Source of the DNA: Erinaceus europaeus
Lineage: Eukaryota; Chordata; Mammalia; Eulipotyphla; Erinaceidae
NCBI RefSeq assembly: GCF_950295315.1
Contig: NC_080170.1
Location: 98,641,971 to 98,705,970, forward strand
Reading direction: 5' to 3'
Length of the DNA stretch: 64,000 nucleotides
A model generated the notes under the pieces. The model saw only the letters and a list, made by a program, of their open reading frames with translations. It searched no databases and was not told the DNA's origin. Made by a program: the position numbers and the translations under genes. The stretch's first letter is position 1; each line of letters starts with the position of its first letter. Positions 44,622 to 55,335 of this stretch are shown here, one piece after another.

Positions 44622-44932
44622 GGGACCAGTGCAAGGACCAGCATAAGTATCCTGGTTCTAGCCCCTGGCTCCCCATCTGCAGGGAGGTCGCTTTGTAAGC
44701 AGTGAAGCAGGTCTGCAGGTGTCCATCTTTCTCTCCCCATCTCTGTCTCCCCTTCTTTCTAGATTTATCTCTGTTCTATCTAACAAAAACATCAATGGAA
44801 ACAATAAAAGTAATGGCAACAACAAAGGCAACAAAATGGGGGGGAAATGACCTCCAGGAGCAGTGGATTCATAGTGCAGGCACAGAGCGCCAGCAACAAC
44901 CATGGAGGCAAAAAAAAAAAAAAAAAAAAAAT
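44622..44932 (+). mobile_element. SINE-A long form, head truncated
   Basis: Begins inside the head ('gcaaggaccagcataagtat'), then a full body, the 'ggagcagtggattcatagtg' distal block and an A-run tail (44910-44930). Confidence 0.88.
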
Positions 44933-45545
44933 ACAGAATACAGTGTCACGGTGGGGTGAGAGGGTATTATAAGCACTTATTATTTCCTAGAGTATTATTT
45001 TATAGTTTATTAAAAAGTAAGACTATCTTTCTAAGTTAAATCATTGATTAATACCTAAGTGAAGAAATGACTTCAAAAATAAGTGATATAGGTCTCATTT
45101 GATGGACTAGCATAATGTGTCATACCGTGGGGCTCCTTAAAGAACTAACTAGTTTATGGTTTCTATAAATATATTCTTTCAGGAAGGTGTTTTATGAGCC
45201 ATATGTTATGTTGACTGCCCCAACAGAGTTGAAAAATCACCTACAAAGATAGTATAATTATTTATTTTGTTGGGGAAAAAAAAGACAATTTTAACTGTTC
45301 TTCCTTACAATTGTTCTGTCATGAATATGGTTTGACATAACAATTAAATTGGGCTTATTTATTCAAGTAAGTCAATTATTTTAATTAAAGTTATCCTTTT
45401 GGTAAATACTTATAGCAAAGTGGTCCAAATATAAAAGTTGTTAATGCTATATTTTTTAATGTTTTATTCTGTAAGATGTACAAAGTTAAATTTAGGTAAT
45501 TTTTCAGGATTTTGATTCTCAGATGCAAATGTGGTTTATTATTAT
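44933..45545. other. Unassigned AT-rich sequence
   Basis: Nothing recognised. Confidence 0.45.
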
Positions 45546-45547
45546 TT

Positions 45548-45806
45548 TTTTAATTCATTGGGAGTTGGTACTGGCAGTGTGATTCAGCCATTTTTTCTTT
45601 CTTTTTTATTTCCTAGTTCCATTCCATTTTATTAGATAGAACATAGAGAAAAGTAAGGGGAGTGATAAATAGAGAAAAAGAGAGACACCTGCTGTACTAA
45701 TTCTCTGATTATAAAGCTTTCCACCTGCAACTGGGGAGCAGGGGCTGGAACCCAGGTCCCTGAGCATGGTAATTATGTGTGCATTACCATTCACCTCACC
45801 TCCTAC
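45548..45806 (-). mobile_element. SINE, diverged
   Basis: Left part 'gagttggtactggcagtgtg' resembles the distal block. The right part has 'aaagctttccacctgcaact' and 'ggaacccaggtccctgagca' of SINE-B. Mixed or heavily mutated. Confidence 0.65.
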
Positions 45807-45807
45807 A

Positions 45808-45985
45808 AACAAACTTTGTATTGGGTTAGTGATTTAACAGTGATGTATAAGATTACAAAAGTACGGGGCATAGTTTCATAGTGCACCCACCACCAAAGTT
45901 CTGTGTCCCCACCAAGGCAATAATTACTGCCACATTTCTCACAAAAATCTTAGAATTTGACTGCTCTGGTTGTTTTTTAAAAAAT
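45808..45985 (-). mobile_element. Old L1 3' UTR start
   Basis: 'gatgtataagattacaaaag', 'gcatagtttcatagtgcacc' and 'accaccaaagttctgtgtcc' match the tails at 24650 and 27236. Separated from its ORF2 part (46600-47150) by a younger L1 tail and a SINE. Confidence 0.65.
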
Positions 45986-45989
45986 AATT

Positions 45990-46378
45990 TTTATCTTATT
46001 TATATATAAAAAAAAAAACAGTGGCAAAAGCATAGGAAAAGAGGGGTACAACTCCACACAATTCCCACCACCAGAACTCCGTATCCCATCACCTCCCTTG
46101 ATAGCTTTCCTATTCTTTATCCCTCTGGGAGTATAGACCCAATGTCATTGTGGTATGCAGAAGGTGGAAGGTCTGGTTTCTGTAATTGCTTCCCCGCTGA
46201 ACATGGGTGTTGACAGGTCCATCCATACTCCCAGACTGTCTCTCTCTTTCCCTAGTGGGGTGAGGTTCTGGGGAATCAGAGCTCCAGGACACATTGGTGG
46301 AGTTGCCTATCCAGGGAAGTCTGGTTGGCATCATGCTAGCATGTGGAACATGGTGGCTGAAAAAGACAGTTAACATAT
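45990..46378 (-). mobile_element. L1 3' end, truncated, younger
   Basis: Close reverse match to the last about 390 bp of the full-length L1: 'gaggggtacaactccacaca', 'attgcttccccgctgaacat' and 'ctccaggacacattggtgga'. Confidence 0.9.
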
Positions 46379-46384
46379 TCTTTT

Positions 46385-46598
46385 TTTGTTAAATTTTTTT
46401 ATTATCTTTATTTATTTATTGGTTAGAGTTAGCCAGATATTGAAAGGGGAGGGGGAGACAGAGAAGGAGAGAGAAAGAGAGATACCTGAAGCACTGATTC
46501 ACCACTTGTAAAGCTTTCACCCTACAGGTGGGGACCAGGAGTTCAAACGTGGGTCCTTGCACTTAACCAGGTGTGCCACCACCCAACCCTACCCCTAG
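46385..46598 (-). mobile_element. SINE-B
   Basis: 'tttattggttagagttagcc', 'cacttgtaaagctttcaccc' and 'aggtgtgccaccacccaacc' in the expected reverse order. Confidence 0.88.
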
Positions 46599-46599
46599 A

Positions 46600-47150
46600 T
46601 TCTTTATATAAGTAAAACCATCACCGATTGTCTTTCACATCTTTACTTACTTCACTCAGCATAATCAGTTCTATCTATTTTGCCCCTAAGGATGAAATAT
46701 CTTTTTTTTTTTTAATGTAGAGTAGTATTCTGTCCATGGACATATAAGCTGTTTATATTCTTTAGCTATTATGAATAATGCAGCTGTGAGCATAAAGGTG
46801 CATATTTACCTTTGAATTGGTGCCTTAATGTCTTTTGGAAAAATGTTTAAGAGTGATATTGCTGGATCATAAGGAATTTCTGTTTTTATTCATTTAAGGA
46901 TTCCTCATACTATTTTACACTGGATTTACACCAATTTGCATTCCCACCAACCTTGTAACAGTTCCCTTTTCTCCAAGTCATTGCCGGTACTTGTCATTTT
47001 CTGTTTGGATGATCTAGATTATTATCACAGGGGTGAGGCAGAATATCAGTGTAGTTTTAACTTTTATTTCTCTTATCATAAATGAAGTATAACATCAGTT
47101 CATGTCTGTGGGCCATGTGCATCCTTTCTTTAGAAAACTGTATATTAAGG
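46600..47150 (-). mobile_element. Old L1 ORF2 3' part, continuing after a SINE
   Basis: 'tcacatctttacttacttca', 'agtagtattctgtccatgga', 'atgaataatgcagctgtgag', 'gatattgctggatcataagg' and 'tttgcattcccaccaacctt' are classic reverse-strand ORF2-end and 3' UTR strings of old mammalian L1. It resumes for about 30 bp at 47367 after the inserted SINE-B. Confidence 0.85.
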
Positions 47151-47366
47151 GGCTGGGTGGTGGCGCACCTGGTTGGCGCACATATTACAATGCACAAAGA
47201 CCCAGGTTCGAATCCCCGGTCCCCACCTGCAGGGGGAAAGCTTCATGAGTGGTGAAGCAGGGCTGAAGGTGTCTCTTTGTCTCTCTCCCTCTCTATCTCC
47301 CCCTTCCCTCTTGATTTTTGGCTGTCTCTATCCAATAAATAAAGATAATTAAACAAATTTTTAAAA
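47151..47366 (+). mobile_element. SINE-B, near consensus
   Basis: 'gggctgggtggtggcgcacc' head, 'ggttcgaatccccggtcccc' B-box, complete CT block, and 'caataaataaagataatt' tail. 'tgtatatt' flanks both sides, a likely target duplication. It sits inside an older L1. Confidence 0.93.
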
Positions 47367-47397
47367 AATTGTATATTCAGATCTACATCTTTCTTCT

Positions 47398-47612
47398 ATT
47401 TTTTCTTCCTTTCTCTCTTTCTTTCTTTCATTCTTGGATATATAAAAATAAATCTAGAGGGAAGAGGGAGATAGAGCTGAAGAGAGACAACTGCAGCACT
47501 GCTTCACCACTCAGGAAGATTATCCTCTGGAATTGAAGACCTGGGGCTTGTACTTGGGTTCTTTTGTCTTGTAACATGTGCATTCAACTGTACCACCACT
47601 CAACCCCCAAAC
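47398..47612 (-). mobile_element. SINE-B, diverged
   Basis: CT-rich tail end at the left, 'ctgcagcactgcttcaccac', 'cctggggcttgtacttgggt' and a head ending 'accaccactcaacccc'. Confidence 0.75.
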
Positions 47613-48032
47613 ATGCTTCTTAAATGTTTATGAATGTAGATCTCTGCAATGATTTGTAACATATGGTTTATCAAATTTAGAATTTTAAAACATGTTATCC
47701 TGAATGTGTATATAAATCAGATTCCACGTGTTTTATTTTTCCAGAAAAGCAAAGTCAACAGAGAAGAAAAAAAATGACTTTAAACAGTTTCAGTCCATTT
47801 CAGTGAGTTTATTCCTGCAGCAATAGATAAATTAATCAAGCTTGAGATACCACCAGAGGATGAAATGTGAGTGAATTGATTAAAGGTTTCCAAAATTTTG
47901 ACTCAGAAGGGGAATGAATTGATGAAGCTCCCAAGCAAGTGTCAAATGACAGAATACTTTACTTTCTTGAATCAGAAATTAAATATTTAAAGTCAATGAA
48001 AGTCCTAATAAAGAGCAGCAGGGTTTGATAAA
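47613..48032. other. Unassigned sequence
   Basis: Nothing recognised. Confidence 0.4.
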
Positions 48033-48044
48033 ATCTGTCTACTG

Positions 48045-48338
48045 TGGAGTCCGGCGGTAGCGAAGCTGGTAAAGCACAGGTGGTGCAAAGCGCAAGGACC
48101 AGTGTAAGGATCCCAGTTCGAGCCCCCGACTTCCCACCTGCAGGGGAGTTGCTTCACAAGTGATGAAGCAGGTCTGCAGGTGTCTGTCTTTTTCTCCTCC
48201 AATCTGTCTTCACCTCCCCTCTCCATTTCTCTCTGTCCTATCTAATAACAGTGACATCAATAACAACAACAACAATAATGAAAAACAACAAGGGCAACAA
48301 AAGGGAAAAGAAGTAAATAAATAAAACATTTAAAAAAC
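48045..48338 (+). mobile_element. SINE-A with 12-bp target duplication
   Basis: 'atctgtctactg' lies at 48033-48044 and 48339-48350. 'gagtccggcggtagcgaagc' head, 'gttcgagcccccgacttccc' B-box. Confidence 0.95.
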
Positions 48339-48350
48339 ATCTGTCTACTG

Positions 48351-49370
48351 ATGTAAATGCAAAAATTACCCAACTGAAAATAAGCATTTGTTTCACTGTC
48401 AATTAATCAATGTCCTATCCAGAATATATGCTTTCCAATTTAAGCAGTAGACAAGCAAAGGGTTGACAAGTGCCCTTGGATATAGTACCATAAAAGAGAC
48501 TCAAGTTTTTCCTGCTACTGCTGTCAAGAAGAAACAGACACATTATTTAAATTTCAATCAACACAGAACATCATGCTGATTTAACATTGAAAACCAAATA
48601 AAAAAATTAATTCATTAACTGAAGAAACAAGAAAATCCACATGATAATTCCAAGGGATAGAGGGAGAAGTAGAAGTATTTTCAAAACTGACATTTTAGTT
48701 TTAGAAATTTATTTACTCAAAAAAATGAATATGTTGGGTAATGATACATTTACTCTTACAACTATCTATAAGACTTTTGGATTAAATCGATCAAGATTTA
48801 CACAAGTAAATACCTATGCATCTTTAAACACCAAAAACATGCAGAATATCATGTGATCAGAGATCAGTGGAATAAATAAAAGAAGAAAGCAAAAACTGGT
48901 ATATCGAGTAGCTGAAAATTAATGTCTGGAAAGGTGAGTCAGAAGTAAATTAATAATCAATGAACATAAAAAATAGAAGCAGCTATTAGAGTATTAAAAT
49001 ATGTCAATAACTTTAAAAAATCTAAATATTTTTGATAATCTGGAGAACATAGTAACAGTCAGATTTAATAAAACATTACTTAAAAGTTTATCATATTTTA
49101 AATAGCAGTTATAAATTCTACCCATAAAAGTCATCAAGTCCAGGAATTTTTGCATTAGAATTTTGACAAACATCTAAGATTAAATAATCTCATTCCTCAC
49201 ATTGTGGAAATACAAGCAGATAGAAAATACTGAACAAATTATGTAAAGCTAATATAACTTTTACAACAAAACCTGCAAAGAATACAAAAAAAAAAATATT
49301 CACCTTGTTCTCATCAGGAGAACAATGTAGAAAGGCTCTCACTGTACAGCCCCACCTCTAGAATACCAGA
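48351..49370. other. Unassigned AT-rich sequence
   Basis: About 1 kb with no recognised repeat. A 71-codon frame at 48641-48856 shows no known domain. Confidence 0.5.
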
Positions 49371-49374
49371 GTCT

Positions 49375-49820
49375 AGATCTCCTGAGTTTCCCAGTCAGTT
49401 CTCTGCCTGCCCCCCCCCCCCCGCCCCCATGTCAGCACAGATCCTCCCCACTGCTGCTCCAGCCTCTGAGAGGCAATAGCAATGGATACTCACAGTTGCA
49501 TTAGGGGAGTCCTCTCCTCTCTTCAGCATTCTTTTCGTTTGTAAAACAGACTGGACATGTCACCTCACAACTGGGAAATTGCCAGACTGTTACCAGCTGC
49601 TTGTGTGTACATATGAGCTTTAGCCCCAGGAATCTCTCATTAGGCTCCTCTCTGTCAAGCCACACATATTTGCATTCACTGGTGACTTGGTGGGTTACCA
49701 ATGTAGTCCTAGTTTTGTCTTGTCGTAGTCTCAGGTGATCTTTGATATTCCTAGCTGACTATGGAAAGGAGAGGAGAGAAAGTCAACTGCTGATACTCTC
49801 TAGCACCGCCTCTAGAAGTT
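49375..49820 (-). mobile_element. Isolated L1 5' UTR fragment
   Basis: On the reverse strand it begins 'aggcggtgctagagag' and runs through 'gaatatcaaagatcacctga' and 'cccaccaagtcaccagtgaa', the same strings as the 5' UTR units at 1728-1955. It ends in a G-run (plus-strand C-run at 49412-49425). No ORF1 follows, so only the promoter-proximal part of an L1 is here. Confidence 0.7.
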
Positions 49821-50440
49821 CTATGAAGACCTTCTTAGAGCATTATGTTTTTTGCATAAAGTATATCCTCAAAATTTAGTTCAAATAGTTAAAAAATAAG
49901 CTACTAAAAGTGGTGATTTTTACATTTTTGTTATCCAATTACAGCAATACATCTTCAACTTAAAAATCAGTTGAAATTATAAACTCTTTGTATTCTCAAA
50001 ACACAGAAAATTAAATAATAAATTGCTACAAGTTAAATCTGAGTACTAATTGTGAATTTTAAAAACTTGTACTGTTAAAAAAAAAACTGGTACTGTTAGT
50101 GGCCTTTTCAACTTACCTATTGGTTACAATTATTTTTGATTTGGAATTTTTTAAACTAGACCCTATTTCATTATATAATAGTGCATGTTTTATTATTATC
50201 TCTCGAGAACAATGACTCAGTTATTTTCAAAGTACACAGGCATTTTATTAAGAAGTCATTCTTTTGCAATAATGTAGTTAAATTGTGTCCATTTTCTTTC
50301 AGGCATTATAATTTAAACAATTATATATTTTTTTATGTCTCTAGCTATACCTATCTCCTTTTCCCAGCACAATTTTTTTTTTTTGCTATTTATCTTATTT
50401 TTGTTATTTGCTATATATTATCTCCCTGATAAAGTTTCAG
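49821..50440. other. Unassigned AT-rich sequence
   Basis: Nothing recognised. Confidence 0.45.
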
Positions 50441-50444
50441 TTCA

Positions 50445-50560
50445 CTTCCTTCATTTTTTCTTTATTTTTCAAATAACTTTGTGGAGGAATAATGATTTAC
50501 AAGAGATTTTTTGTCACATGTCTTATTTGTATGTGACAGATGTCTGTGCACCACCATATT
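50445..50560 (-). mobile_element. Possible old L1 3' terminus
   Basis: 'ggaataatgatttacaagag' and 'gcaccaccatattgata' loosely resemble the tails at 43025 and 575. Confidence 0.3.
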
Positions 50561-50797
50561 GATATATTAGTTTGATAAGAGGAAGATAAATCTGTTGTGA
50601 AAAAAAAAGGTATTTAAAGAAGAAATAGAGAGGAAGAGAGAGAGAGTTGACACATTGGTAGTAGGTGTGGTTTAGTGACACTAAATTTGAATTTGTAATA
50701 GTTCACCTAAAACATTTACAGTTTTGTAAATCAATATCAAATTAATAAACATAATATTTAAAATAATAAAGCCACTGACTGAATTGTGTATCTGCTA

Positions 50798-50911
50798 AAA
50801 GAAGAAGAAGGAGAAGAAGAAGAAGAAGAAGAAGAAGAAGAAGAAGAAGAAGAAGAAGGAGAAGGAGAAGGAGAAGGAGAAGGAGAAGGAGAAGAAGAAG
50901 GAGAAGAAGAT
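50798..50911. repeat. (GAA)n / (GGAGAA)n purine tract
   Basis: About 113 bp of pure purine on the plus strand: GAA repeats, then GGAGAA repeats, then mixed. Long Glu- or Ser/Pro-rich frames across it are translations of the repeat. Confidence 0.95.
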
Positions 50912-51762
50912 CCATTACCTGACCACTTAAGATACACTATCCAATATACTGATTTCCTCAAATTCAGATTGATTTGAAGACTAGAATGATTAGCAGTTTT
51001 TTTTTTTTTTAAGTTTGCCACTGATAACCTGTGTGTGATGACTGGCAGTGTTAAACTGGGAAGAATTATGATGATCACCAACAGAGAGACCTTGGTTCTT
51101 TTGATAAGGTCCATAAGAAAGATCTAGAAAGAACAGCTTCGTCACCCACCTCGCCAACATTTTCATTATTGACGAAGGCAAAAAAAAAAAAAAAAAAAAA
51201 AACACGGATTTTTTCTTCCATGATGAAAAGGTATCTACTATAGTATAGCTAAAAAGACAGATAAGAACAAATCAGCAATAGGTAAACTGCTTTCTAGAGG
51301 ACACAGTTAGAAGGAAGAATCTGGATATTTAAATTTAATAAGGCATGAAAATTAAATTAGTCTAATATATTTCCTGAACCTTAATCCTCCTGCCACCAAT
51401 ACCAGGGATATAAGTCCTATTTTCTTAGATAATAGCATTATTGAATATAATTAAGAATAACTAATTCAAGGACTATATTTTGGTATGTAATTTATTTGAC
51501 ATATAATTTACTAGCATTATCTCTTTGAAGATACTGCTGCCAATTGATATGCCCTGATCTTGCACACATAGCTTCATTCCTAAAAGTATGGCATGTTTGG
51601 GAAGAAAATTGCACAGTAATAGAGCATACTAGGATATTAGGGCAAAGTTGGGACCTTGCACATCTTCCACTACCAAGCCACACCCTCAGCCGCAGAAGAA
51701 AGCTGCTATAAATATAAGATGCCATCTTAACTGGAAAAGGAAGTAAAAGGCCAAAAGAATCT
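50912..51762. other. Unassigned sequence
   Basis: Contains a T-run (about 50998-51010) and an A-run (51180-51202). No gene is supported. Confidence 0.45.
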
Positions 51763-51779
51763 ACAAAAAGGAAATGTTA

Positions 51780-52094
51780 GGAATCAGGTGGTAGCAGCGG
51801 GTTAAGCGCACATGGCACGAAGCTCAATGACTGGAGTAAGTATCCTGGTTTGAGCCCCCAGCTCCCCACCTGCAGGGGAGTCGCTTCACAGGCTGTGAAG
51901 CAGGTCTGCAGGTGTCTGTCTTTCTCTCCCCCTCTTTGTATTTCCCTCTTCTCTCCATTTCTCTCTGTCCTGTCCTACAAAGATGATATAAATAACAACA
52001 ATAATAAAACAACAAGGAAAACAACAAGGGCAACAAAAGGGAATAAATAAATAATAAAAAAGGACAAAATTAATGAGATAAGATTATAAGTTAA
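51780..52094 (+). mobile_element. SINE-A with 3' extension, 15-bp target duplication
   Basis: 'aaaaaggaaatgtta' lies at 51765-51779 and 52095-52109. The SINE body ends with its 'aataataaaaaa' tail at about 52060, yet about 30 bp of non-SINE sequence ('ggacaaaattaatgagataa' onward, 52062-52090) and a second A-run precede the right duplication. That layout is a 3' transduction. Confidence 0.92.
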
Positions 52095-52109
52095 AAAAAG
52101 GAAATGTTA

Positions 52110-53040
52110 TATAGTGAAGTAAAGGTAAGGAAAAATGTATTAATGTACCCTCTGTGTATACGTAAGAGATTAATAAAGCTGAGTAACCCACCATAGAGTT
52201 TCAAATATCATTTTTAAATAGCTTATCAAATACAGAGGACGTAAGGGAATGAAAGGAGAAGGTCTGTCACAGAGACTATCTAAGAAGGCAGTAAGCAAGG
52301 GTATATGTATTTAATTTTTGCCTCAATCAGTGAAGAGATAATAAAAATGAGCCCCCCACCCCACCCCTTAGCACACTGAGGATATACCCTTAAAGAAGTT
52401 TATGTGTATGTGTCTTTCAAAGGTAATCTTCCTTCTGCCTTCAGTCTTTCCCATGAAATTAACCTTTTTCCAAAGCAATATATTATTTAAGGGCCAGATT
52501 ATTGTTCCCATTTTGCTCTACCTTTGGAACTTCTTATGAATTTCTGAAATTCAGAACTGAGTTTGCTTAGTTATTTCACACCAGTCTTTCAGTCCAGACA
52601 ACAGGTATCACAATTAAACAACTGCAACTAAAACATTTGATTCTCACTATGATAGGGTGAAAGCTTATCTACTATATTTCAAAAAGGAGACAATGACTAG
52701 ACATTAATGAAGAGTAAAACATGAAAAATAATTTAGAGTAATGGCTATCTTTTGTATTAAACTATATTTCCTTTGAAACTTGGAAAGTTTTTTTTAATAT
52801 AGCAGTTCAAAAATTTCTTTTATACTCATAGATGTTACTTGCTTTTTAAATAATCATTATAAAGGATTGTTTGCTTTTATTAAATTATGAAATTGGAGAT
52901 GTCCTGTATATACAAACTAGTTTGGTCTATGCCTATCAATATCTTGGATATAAGAATGCTTTTGTTTTTTTCTTAGGCCACACGAATTATTGGTGCAGCT
53001 TGATGACTGCATGGCTCCACCATTCTGATAAACTTTTTTT
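52110..53040. other. Unassigned sequence
   Basis: About 930 bp with no recognised repeat. Confidence 0.45.
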
Positions 53041-53044
53041 TTCC

Positions 53045-53252
53045 TCACTTTTTTCTTCTGCTCTGATGAAGGGTAAAAGAGATATGGAGAGAGAGAGAAG
53101 AAGAGAGACAGAGATAGCAGGAGACACACATGTAGTACCACTCACCAACTCCTGAAACTTCCCCTTCTGCAGGTGGGAATCAGAGGCTTTCACCCAGGTC
53201 ATCTCACATGGTAACAGGTGTGCTCCACCAGTTATGCCACCACCTAGCCCAA
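53045..53252 (-). mobile_element. SINE-B-like, diverged
   Basis: 'gacacacatgtagtaccact', 'cccttctgcaggtgggaatc' and 'ttatgccaccacctagccc' in reverse order, preceded by a GA-rich tract (about 53080-53115). Confidence 0.75.
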
Positions 53253-53361
53253 GAATGTCTTGGAGTAGACATTCAATGAAATTTGAGAACAAAGAAAATT
53301 GAACAAAAGACTGATAAGTATGTTCTTATTATCAATTTAGGATAGTGAGTTTAAAGTTAAA

Positions 53362-53475
53362 AGGTAGGGCTGGGGGACAGCATGATGATTGTGTACAACT
53401 TTCCAGGTTCAATCCATACCAGCACCACCACCATAAGGCACAGGAGAGCGGTGATCTGGTAAATAAATAAATATT
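53362..53475 (+). mobile_element. Short SINE (SINE-C relative)
   Basis: 'agggctgggggacagcatga' head, 'ggttcaatccataccagcac' B-box, no CT block, and 'ggtaaataaataaat' tail. Confidence 0.65.
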
Positions 53476-53676
53476 GAGAGGTAACAAAACAGATTTAGCA
53501 ACCAGGGAGGAAGTTCAGATGAGGAAGGACTTGCATATGTGATGGTAAGGATTATGTCCCCAGCAAGGAATATATGGAAGTGACAGTCTCCATTACAAAA
53601 ATTAAATAAATTCATCACAGTTTAAAAAGAAAGTACAATTTAATATATAGCTGAAACCTAGAAAGATGAGATTTAA

Positions 53677-53953
53677 GGGGGGCCAGGCAGGAGCATACCG
53701 GGTTAAGCACACATAGTACAAAGCACAAGGATCCTGGTTCGAGCCTCTGACTCCACACCTGCAGAAGGGTCACTTCACAAGCAGTGAAGCAAGTCTAAAG
53801 GTGTCTTTCTCTCCCCCTCTCTATCTTTCCCTCCTCTCTCAATTTCTCTCTGTCCTATCCTATAAGAAAATGGAAGAAAGGGCCTCCAGGAGCAGTGGAT
53901 TTGTGGTGCAGGCACTGAGCCCCAGGAATAACCCTAGAGACAAAAAACAAAAA
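53677..53953 (+). mobile_element. SINE-A long form with 15-bp target duplication
   Basis: 'aaagatgagatttaa' lies at 53662-53676 and 53954-53968. Body ends in 'ggagcagtggatttgtggtg' and 'accctagagacaaaa'. The CAA section is missing. Confidence 0.93.
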
Positions 53954-53968
53954 AAAGATGAGATTTAA

Positions 53969-54530
53969 AATGATGTTTGATTTTAAAGTACTGGGAGGGA
54001 AAATGAATATTCCCTATGAGTTATATAAAATCAACTAAAGTCTAAATTTCAAATACAAGAGTTAATATATAATAAGCAAAATTAATAAATTAATAAAGGA
54101 ACATACTACTCACAAACCCCTTAAAAGTCAAAATATATAAATTGCAAATTAGGAATGAAGTTCAAAGGTGGTTGATGGTAGAACTGACTACTTTTGCATT
54201 TCACTTTTTCCCTCTCTGGAAATACAAAGTTGGCAACATACTCGCATATGAGTGCTTTGCTAACACATAACTGTGTGTTGTTTTATTAATATTTACATAA
54301 GGGAGTCAGATGGTAAGTCTGCAGTTCTTGTGAAAGCTAGAGTCATCCCAAGGTCAGTGTTCTGACCCTCTAGTCTCTGTGGTTCAAAATGCAAAGATTA
54401 TAATCAATGGAGCAGGAACATATATTCTCTTTTCCATTTACAAAATGCATACACCTTCTATTAATTGTCATGAAGTATAAACTATCTTGATTTCTGTCTT
54501 CCTCTAGATAAATGTCTCACTATTATCTTT
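53969..54530. other. Unassigned sequence
   Basis: A possible degraded SINE near 54300-54390 ('gggagtcagatggtaagtct') cannot be confirmed. Confidence 0.4.
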
Positions 54531-54534
54531 TTTT

Positions 54535-54880
54535 TTTTTTAAGAAGTGGCCATCTTAGATGTTAGAACAACAGTTTATATGCCCAAGGACCCAGATTATG
54601 AAAAGTCAATACCCATTATGCCTTTATGCTGGACCTGAGTAATTCTTTCACCCTTTCTTTCTTTAAACAAATAAATAAACATACAGAGTATTTTAAAATG
54701 AAATAGCTGAGGCGTAGCTTTCCTGTTAGGACATTGCTTTGTCATGTACACAATCCATTCTGGCACTCCATAAATGTGTGACAGGACTTGGAAAAACCTT
54801 GGTGTTGAAGTACACAGTATTTTCTCTCTCTCTTTCTCTCTCTGCACTGTCGCCTGAACTAAAAGGAATTTTAAAAGTTG
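54535..54880 (+). mobile_element. Two degraded SINE remnants
   Basis: First part: 'gcccaaggacccagattatg' and a tail 'aaacaaataaataaac' at 54665-54680. Second part: 'cattctggcactccataaat' and a CT run at 54825-54845. Both are heavily mutated. Confidence 0.4.
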
Positions 54881-54964
54881 GCCTGTGAGGAGTGAAGTCA
54901 CACAATCATGAGGTCCTAGTTGCACAACTTGAACGAATGAATGTTTTTCCATAAAAATGGAAAT

Positions 54965-55328
54965 GCTGGGGACGGGGCGATAGCACAACGGATTAAACGC
55001 AGGTGGCACAAAGAGCAAGGACTTGAGTAAGGATCCCGGTTTGAGCCCCGGGCTCCCCACCTACAGGGGAGTCGCTTCACAGGTGGTGAAGCAGGTCTGT
55101 AGGTGTCTTTCTCTCCCCCGCTCTGTCTCCCCCTCCTCTCTCCATTTCTCTCTGTCCTATGCAACAACAATGACATTAATAACAACAATAAAAATAACAA
55201 TAACCACAGCAACTATAAAACAATAAGGGCAGCAAAAATGGGGGGAAAATAGTCTCCAGGAGCAGTGGATTCATGGTGCAGGCACTGAGCCCCAGCAATA
55301 ACACTGGAGGCAACAACAACAACAAAAG
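54965..55328 (+). mobile_element. SINE-A long form, complete
   Basis: 'ggacggggcgatagcacaac' head, 'gtttgagccccgggctcccc', CAA-rich middle, then 'ccaggagcagtggattcatg' and 'cactggaggcaacaac'. 'tggaaat' flanks it at 54958-54964 and 55329-55335, a short duplication. Confidence 0.94.
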
Positions 55329-55335
55329 TGGAAAT

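Noticed and set aside
50758..51114. Serine/proline-rich reverse frame and glutamate-rich forward frame
   Set aside because: Both are direct translations of the GAA/GGAGAA microsatellite.
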